Source: Obelidium mucronatum
Lineage: Eukaryota > Chytridiomycota > Chytridiomycetes > Chytridiales > Chytriomycetaceae
Assembly: GCA_025765595.1 (NCBI GenBank)
Contig: JAIVFH010000331.1
Coordinates: 1-27,229, forward strand
Direction of reading: 5' to 3'
Length of the DNA: 27,229 nucleotides
In this document: in pieces, positions 23,485 to 27,229 of the stretch
Position numbering within the stretch: the first letter of the stretch is position 1
Layout of the letters: every line of letters starts with the position of its first letter
Made by a program: the position numbers and the translations under genes
The notes under the pieces: generated by a model
The model's input: the letters and a program-made list of their open reading frames with translations, nothing else
What the model was told of the DNA's origin: nothing
The model's database searches: none

Positions 23485-24501
23485 ATGTCTCATGAGGCGA
23501 AAGGCTGGGTGTCTGTGGGATGTTTTTCGATCAAAGAACGCGGAGTTGACTCAACCGTAGCAACGGTCGAATCGTGCCATAGCCAATGCCAAAAGAGCGA
23601 CAAAGACTACTTACTCATTGCGCCAGCATCAGCAGATACTGCTATCCTTTCATTCACAATCTTTTGCTGGTGCCAACCACCTGACTATAGCTCGGCAACA
23701 ACAGTCAATCAGACAAACTGCCCGATGTCGTGCCCCATGGACATACCCTTTACATCTTGTGGAGGCTTCGCATCTGATGGAACCCGATATTGGTCAGGAT
23801 GGTCCAGTAATATTACCGCCACCTTGCCTTCTTCTTTGTCAATATCACAATCTCCAGATATCACAACAACCATAATAGCAACCATCGCCATATTATCAAC
23901 CTTCATTATTCTTCTATTCATCGTAAAATGCTATCGGCAATACCACACAAACAAATACCAAGACGATCATCAATACAGCCCACGTCGCACCCGATCGAAT
24001 GACGAGCGGACTCCGAAAATGGTTTCAATATCATCTTGGGTTCAACTGAATCGGCCTCACAAGTCTTTACACGATCCTTACTCTTCCACCACTGCAATCA
24101 GCACCGCAAATCTTCAGTACCGCTCACCCAGTTCCCCAACAAGTAATCGAACCATTATTTCAACTGCAACAACACCGGGGCGTGTTTCTATTGGCGCTCG
24201 TACGATAACAGCCAGGAGCGAGATGACTGCTATTTCTTTGGTTTCAACGCCAGTTCTGGGGGTTATGCCGGATGGGTTCTTGGAGAATGAATCCTGGGAT
24301 GACTTGGCAATATCTATGGAGTCTAGTGCATTCCCAGAAGGAGTCCATTCTGATGCAGCTGAGAAAGAAGGACTTGGAATCGATTTGGAGTCTGGCTCTG
24401 TTGACAGTCAAGTAGGGGAAGACGAAGGCCAAGATAGTAGGGCGTCTTCTTCATTGTATATGGATGTTTTTGCGAGGAATGTCGCGATGGATTCGGGATA
24501 G
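23485..24501 (+). CDS. W9: WSC-like membrane protein with almost no stalk
   Basis: Single open frame of 338 aa. The N-terminus MSHEAKGWVS is not a signal peptide and the domain starts at residue 12 (VGCFSI), so either a 5' exon is missing or the protein inserts through its helix alone. Domain: GCFSI, SCHSQC, LLIAP, IFCWC, NCPMSC, SCGG, YWSGW. The Cys7-Cys8 loop is short (8 residues), with no intron. The stalk is only about 17 residues before the helix at about 127-148 (IIATIAILSTFIILLFIV). The tail of about 190 residues carries LGVMPDG near 258 and ends SSSLYMDVFARNVAMDSG. It groups with W4-W10 by its tail but with W1 and W3 by domain and intron state. Confidence 0.82.
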   Translation: MSHEAKGWVSVGCFSIKERGVDSTVATVESCHSQCQKSDKDYLLIAPASADTAILSFTIFCWCQPPDYSSATTVNQTNCPMSCPMDIPFTSCGGFASDGTRYWSGWSSNITATLPSSLSISQSPDITTTIIATIAILSTFIILLFIVKCYRQYHTNKYQDDHQYSPRRTRSNDERTPKMVSISSWVQLNRPHKSLHDPYSSTTAISTANLQYRSPSSPTSNRTIISTATTPGRVSIGARTITARSEMTAISLVSTPVLGVMPDGFLENESWDDLAISMESSAFPEGVHSDAAEKEGLGIDLESGSVDSQVGEDEGQDSRASSSLYMDVFARNVAMDSG

Positions 24502-24910
24502 TAAATTGCCTTGGTGGTGTAAAACGACGATAAGAAAGTTTTAATTATTCGAGATACAGACTTCCTTGAAATCACGAAGCCGAATATTCGTCGATATTTT
24601 TATTTTGGCTAGCCATCTTTCAATTGAAATAGGTTGTATTGTGGAATTTAGGAGCTTCAAGTTGGTCGAACGAATGAGGTTATTATACACCACATGTGGA
24701 GCCATTAAGTAAATTCGCACAATAAATGAATATGATACGCCTTCAAAGATCAAGGCAAAAGGTTGATTACTGTCTTCGGGGTTTTGACGTGCCTGCTTTT
24801 TTTCGATTGTCCAATCAAAATCCTTCCACACCTTCTGTTCTTTGGACTCCGAAACAGCGCAATTACAAGGCGCCAAGCAAGCCAATTTGCTGCTCGATTG
24901 AGCTTGAAAC
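24502..24910. other. Spacer W9-W10
   Basis: 409 bp where the ectodomain of W10 would be expected. All three plus frames are interrupted or lack the WSC cysteine order. A 144-residue minus-strand open frame covers most of it but resembles nothing I know. I see no complete WSC domain on either strand. Confidence 0.45.
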
Positions 24911-26422
24911 ATGGAAAAAGCGGCCCCTGTCACTTTTGGCGTCCTGGAGACGTCCAAAATCACCAGTACTGCCAATCATGTGTCGCCAATTGAAGTCACT
25001 GGAACCAAAGAGGCACCAATTCCACCAACAACGAAACAAACTGAACCATCTCTCCTTATTTTATCTCTGTCTGGAGTGGTTGGAATCCTTCTATTCATGG
25101 TTCTTTTGTCTGTTTGCTTTTGTCGAAATCCAAGGAATAAGAAACCTTCCGAAAGTGAAACATCAATAGTTCCCAGAGATCCGAATCATATTGCGACAGA
25201 AGAAGAAATTATATCGCAAATGAAATGGCAATTCTGGACGCCTGTAGGTCCACAGAGTCGAATCTTACCACCAGTCGTGAATCCACTTGGATTTGCATTT
25301 GAGCCAGAGCCACAGAATATACAAAATCACGAAATAATACTTTCATGCAATCACAGTCAATTCTCAGGAAACAGTAGCATAAGTCTGAAATCAATTCCTG
25401 GAGGTGGAGTCAGTGTGGGCGGCTCGCATTCCTATCATGGTCCTCAACCGTCACGAAACTCGTCACACTTGTGCTCAGATACTGAAAACCACCATGCAAC
25501 TTCAGTCTATGATAATGTAATTGATTTGAAATACTTGGAGGCCGTTGCATGGGAACTTGCACAACCACGAAATCCGCCTCCACCACTGCCAATACCACCA
25601 CATCCGCCATGTTCACTCCATTCTTCTCCGCCCCAAATTCCAAATCAAGCTCTGCAGCATCAAGAACCTACCATTAGATCAGAGGGATTACCAAGCCAAC
25701 GTTCTTCATTCATGTCTGTAATTCGTGGTCTATTGTTTCCAACTGCGCCGTCACAATTAGATGACGGTGTCATGCATCAAAAGGTCGCAGAAACGCCATC
25801 ATGTTCAGCTTCAATTGAAATCCCCCAACAAACTCAACACCAAGCAGATGATGAGATTCCAATACCACAGATTCCGTCAACGTTGATTCATGATATAAAA
25901 GGCAAGAAGCGGCGGAAATTGTTTCAACTCGCGAAAAAGGAAAACAGATCTGAGACTCCACTCGATTTACCTGATGGCCGTAATGTGCTTAGAAAGGAGG
26001 GGGATATACCTCCGCGGTTAGGAGTCATGCCTGGAAACGCATTCGAGTGGATGAATTGCGATAGCAGTGGAAACGGGGGCGGTATACAGGCGTTAACCGA
26101 TGACACGATTATTTTCAACACGTTGCGTGGAGGGCTCTTGTCTGAGACTAAAATCAGCACCAAAAACAATAGCAATCGTGGGAGAGACACGACCGCGAAT
26201 TCGCTGAGAAGCGCGGGAAGTGATTTCGCGGCAGGGGGCACGTTTTCCTTCAAAGCCAAGAGTTCAATCAAAAGCGGTGCTTCTTTGGGATCGACCAGCA
26301 GCGTTGGTGGATCTTCCTGCTCCGACTCTTACTATCATGTAGCGGATAAAATCCACCCTAGAGCTCCTTCATCGTTGTATATGGACGCGTTTGCGGAAAA
26401 TGTGATGAATGAGAACAATTGA
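24911..26422 (+). CDS. W10: WSC-family tail protein lacking the WSC domain
   Basis: Single open frame of 503 aa. A 46-residue Thr/Pro/Ser-rich N-terminus resembling a stalk is followed by a helix at about 47-70 (LLILSLSGVVGILLFMVLLSVCF) and the longest cytoplasmic region of the array, about 430 residues. This includes a Pro-rich block (PPPPLPIPPHPP) and a KGKKRRK basic patch. LGVMPGN lies near 370 and the protein ends APSSLYMDAFAENVMNENN. No signal peptide and no WSC cysteines are present upstream, so the ectodomain is either lost or encoded by exons I cannot see. Orientation, position and both tail motifs place it in the family. It ends 32 bp before the stop of the convergent minus-strand gene. 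Confidence 0.75.
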   Translation: MEKAAPVTFGVLETSKITSTANHVSPIEVTGTKEAPIPPTTKQTEPSLLILSLSGVVGILLFMVLLSVCFCRNPRNKKPSESETSIVPRDPNHIATEEEIISQMKWQFWTPVGPQSRILPPVVNPLGFAFEPEPQNIQNHEIILSCNHSQFSGNSSISLKSIPGGGVSVGGSHSYHGPQPSRNSSHLCSDTENHHATSVYDNVIDLKYLEAVAWELAQPRNPPPPLPIPPHPPCSLHSSPPQIPNQALQHQEPTIRSEGLPSQRSSFMSVIRGLLFPTAPSQLDDGVMHQKVAETPSCSASIEIPQQTQHQADDEIPIPQIPSTLIHDIKGKKRRKLFQLAKKENRSETPLDLPDGRNVLRKEGDIPPRLGVMPGNAFEWMNCDSSGNGGGIQALTDDTIIFNTLRGGLLSETKISTKNNSNRGRDTTANSLRSAGSDFAAGGTFSFKAKSSIKSGASLGSTSSVGGSSCSDSYYHVADKIHPRAPSSLYMDAFAENVMNENN

Positions 26423-26454
26423 ATCTGTATTCTTGACTGTACTTCCTCCCATTC

Positions 26455-26859
26455 TTAAAATTCACCCTTTCGCCGTGCTTCCGCGCGAAAGAAAGCTTCC
26501 CTTCGTCGCTGTTCGGTTATTCGATCGTGTGCCATTTGAAAGTGGTAATGAGTTGCCATCTGCGACCCCACAAGGCCAGTAAGGAGCCCAAACAGCGTAA
26601 TGTGGTAGGTGCGAAACCCTCTGAACGAAGGTCCAAGGAATTTGTGACTGAACCCATGAGAGTGAAGGGTTTCGGGGGACAGCTTCGATGCTCCAAAGGT
26701 CAACAGAGATGCTATTGCTCCAAGCGAAACTCCCATTTCGACACCAAACTGATACGCTTCTCTTTCGGCAATTGCTAGGAGATTGTCAAAATAGGATGGA
26801 GGATGGCCGAACTTTGCTGGCCACGTTTCATCGGTTGTGTTTGGGTGTGTGGTGGTCAT
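26455..26859 (-). CDS. Small two-helix membrane protein, unknown function
   Basis: Single open frame of 134 aa, ATG 26859 to TAA 26455. It has two hydrophobic segments, one in FGVEMGVSLGAIASLLTFG (about 38-56) and one in TYHITLFGLLTGLVGSQMA (about 84-102). They are joined by a His/Gly/Phe-rich loop and followed by a charged helix, ITEQRRREAFFRAEARRKG. The length, two helices and basic amphipathic end fit small mitochondrial inner-membrane subunits or assembly factors, but I recognise no family. It lies 49 bp upstream of the ARL6 stop on the same strand. Confidence 0.65.
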   Translation of the reverse strand: MTTTHPNTTDETWPAKFGHPPSYFDNLLAIAEREAYQFGVEMGVSLGAIASLLTFGASKLSPETLHSHGFSHKFLGPSFRGFRTYHITLFGLLTGLVGSQMATHYHFQMAHDRITEQRRREAFFRAEARRKGEF

Positions 26860-26908
26860 TTTGAGATAAATAATAAATAACCAATATTCTTATATATTAC
26901 TAATTTAT

Positions 26909-27170
26909 TTATTTTAACTCTTCTGCCAACCAATCAAGTCCCACTCCAACACCCTGACCTGTCAGCCCATTCGTGGCACTTTGAAGGCGAGAATGGTTCA
27001 CAATTAGGAGAGACTAAGCCTTACTTTAAAAACATTTTACCATATTGTCCAGTTTCGGTCTTTGATCTCTTCCAGGCCCAATGCCCCTGAACACTCAGAC
27101 GGTGTCATTCCACCCTCGATATCCATCTTGTTGGCAAAGAATAGAATCGGTATTTTTCGGTCCTTGAGTA
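26909..27170 (-). CDS. ARL6: ARL6 / BBS3-like GTPase, C-terminal part (partial)
   Basis: Two exons are visible, 27170-27041 and 26978-26909, with a 62-nt intron. The translated end reads LKDRKIPILFFANKMDIEG ... LEEIKDRNWTICATNGL ... GLDWLAEELK. The G4 motif NKMD and G5 CA(T/S) are both present. IPILFFANKMD, LE.IKD..W.ICA and the final DWL follow ARL6/BBS3 closely, better than ARL1, ARL3 or ARF (which read LVFANKQD). ARL6-GTP recruits the BBSome coat to membranes for ciliary trafficking. The G1-G3 part lies beyond the right edge. The acceptor before the first visible exon is TTTGATCAG, in phase 1. Confidence 0.85.
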
Positions 27171-27229
27171 CTGATCAAACCAAAAATGGAGCAATCAGCA
27201 AAGTGCCAAAAACCAGATTCACAGATCTT

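Noticed and set aside
24602..24715. Plus-strand frame with GC...M...C order resembling the start of a WSC domain, in frame with W10
   Set aside because: Only two cysteines match, a TAA follows directly, and later in-frame stops separate it from W10; too weak to call a pseudo-ectodomain.
24541..24975. 144-residue minus-strand open frame between W9 and W10
   Set aside because: No recognisable domain, overlaps the W10 start, and its composition looks like chance; kept only as a low-probability gene.
10063..26422. Mobile element, CRISPR-like or biosynthetic-cluster explanation of the array
   Set aside because: No transposase, terminal repeats, regular direct repeats or biosynthetic enzymes; repeats are coding low-complexity tracts within related genes.

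Overview
The window reads as nuclear DNA of a zoosporic (flagellated) early-diverging fungus, most likely a chytrid-type lineage. Genes are dense and split by short GT-AG introns, mostly 41-117 nt (three reach 184-296 nt), with some visible CTAAC branch sites. A block of WSC-type cell-wall sensor genes points to a fungus. An ARL6/BBS3-like GTPase at the right edge points to a cilium or flagellum, because the BBSome pathway is characteristically lost in non-flagellated fungi. The organism call is inference; no sequence search could be run.

Left third (1-9825), conserved housekeeping genes: a PUF60-like splicing factor (minus, 314-2275, seven exons); a RAB6/Ypt6 GTPase (plus, 2608-3825, six exons), divergent from PUF60; an NSUN2/Trm4 tRNA m5C methyltransferase (minus, 4158-7154, fifteen exons); a BZW/5MP eIF5-mimic protein (plus, 7385-9096, six exons), divergent from NSUN2; and a small single-exon nucleotidyltransferase-fold protein (plus, 9193-9825). 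PUF60 carries a one-base frame break and NSUN2 a probable one. Both lie in A/T runs and are probably assembly indels.

Centre and right (10063-26422): ten consecutive same-strand genes, W1-W10, encode paralogous single-pass membrane proteins. The common plan is signal peptide, one eight-cysteine WSC-like domain ending CGG..WS(V/A/G)(Y/W), a low-complexity Pro/Ser/Thr/Gln/Asn/Gly stalk, one transmembrane helix with a basic stop-transfer cluster, and a cytoplasmic tail. W1-W3 have short tails. W4-W10 have long disordered tails with two short conserved motifs that I do not recognise: LG(A/T/K/V)MP in the middle and SS-hydrophobic-(Y/F)-M at the extreme C-terminus. W10 keeps the helix, tail and both motifs but shows no WSC domain. 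In Wsc-type sensors the ectodomain probes the wall and the tail recruits Rho1 regulators; here the two motifs could dock a shared partner. This array is the candidate undescribed system.

Right edge (26455-27229), minus strand: a 134-residue protein with two hydrophobic segments and unknown function, then the 3' part of the ARL6/BBS3-like gene, cut by the window edge.
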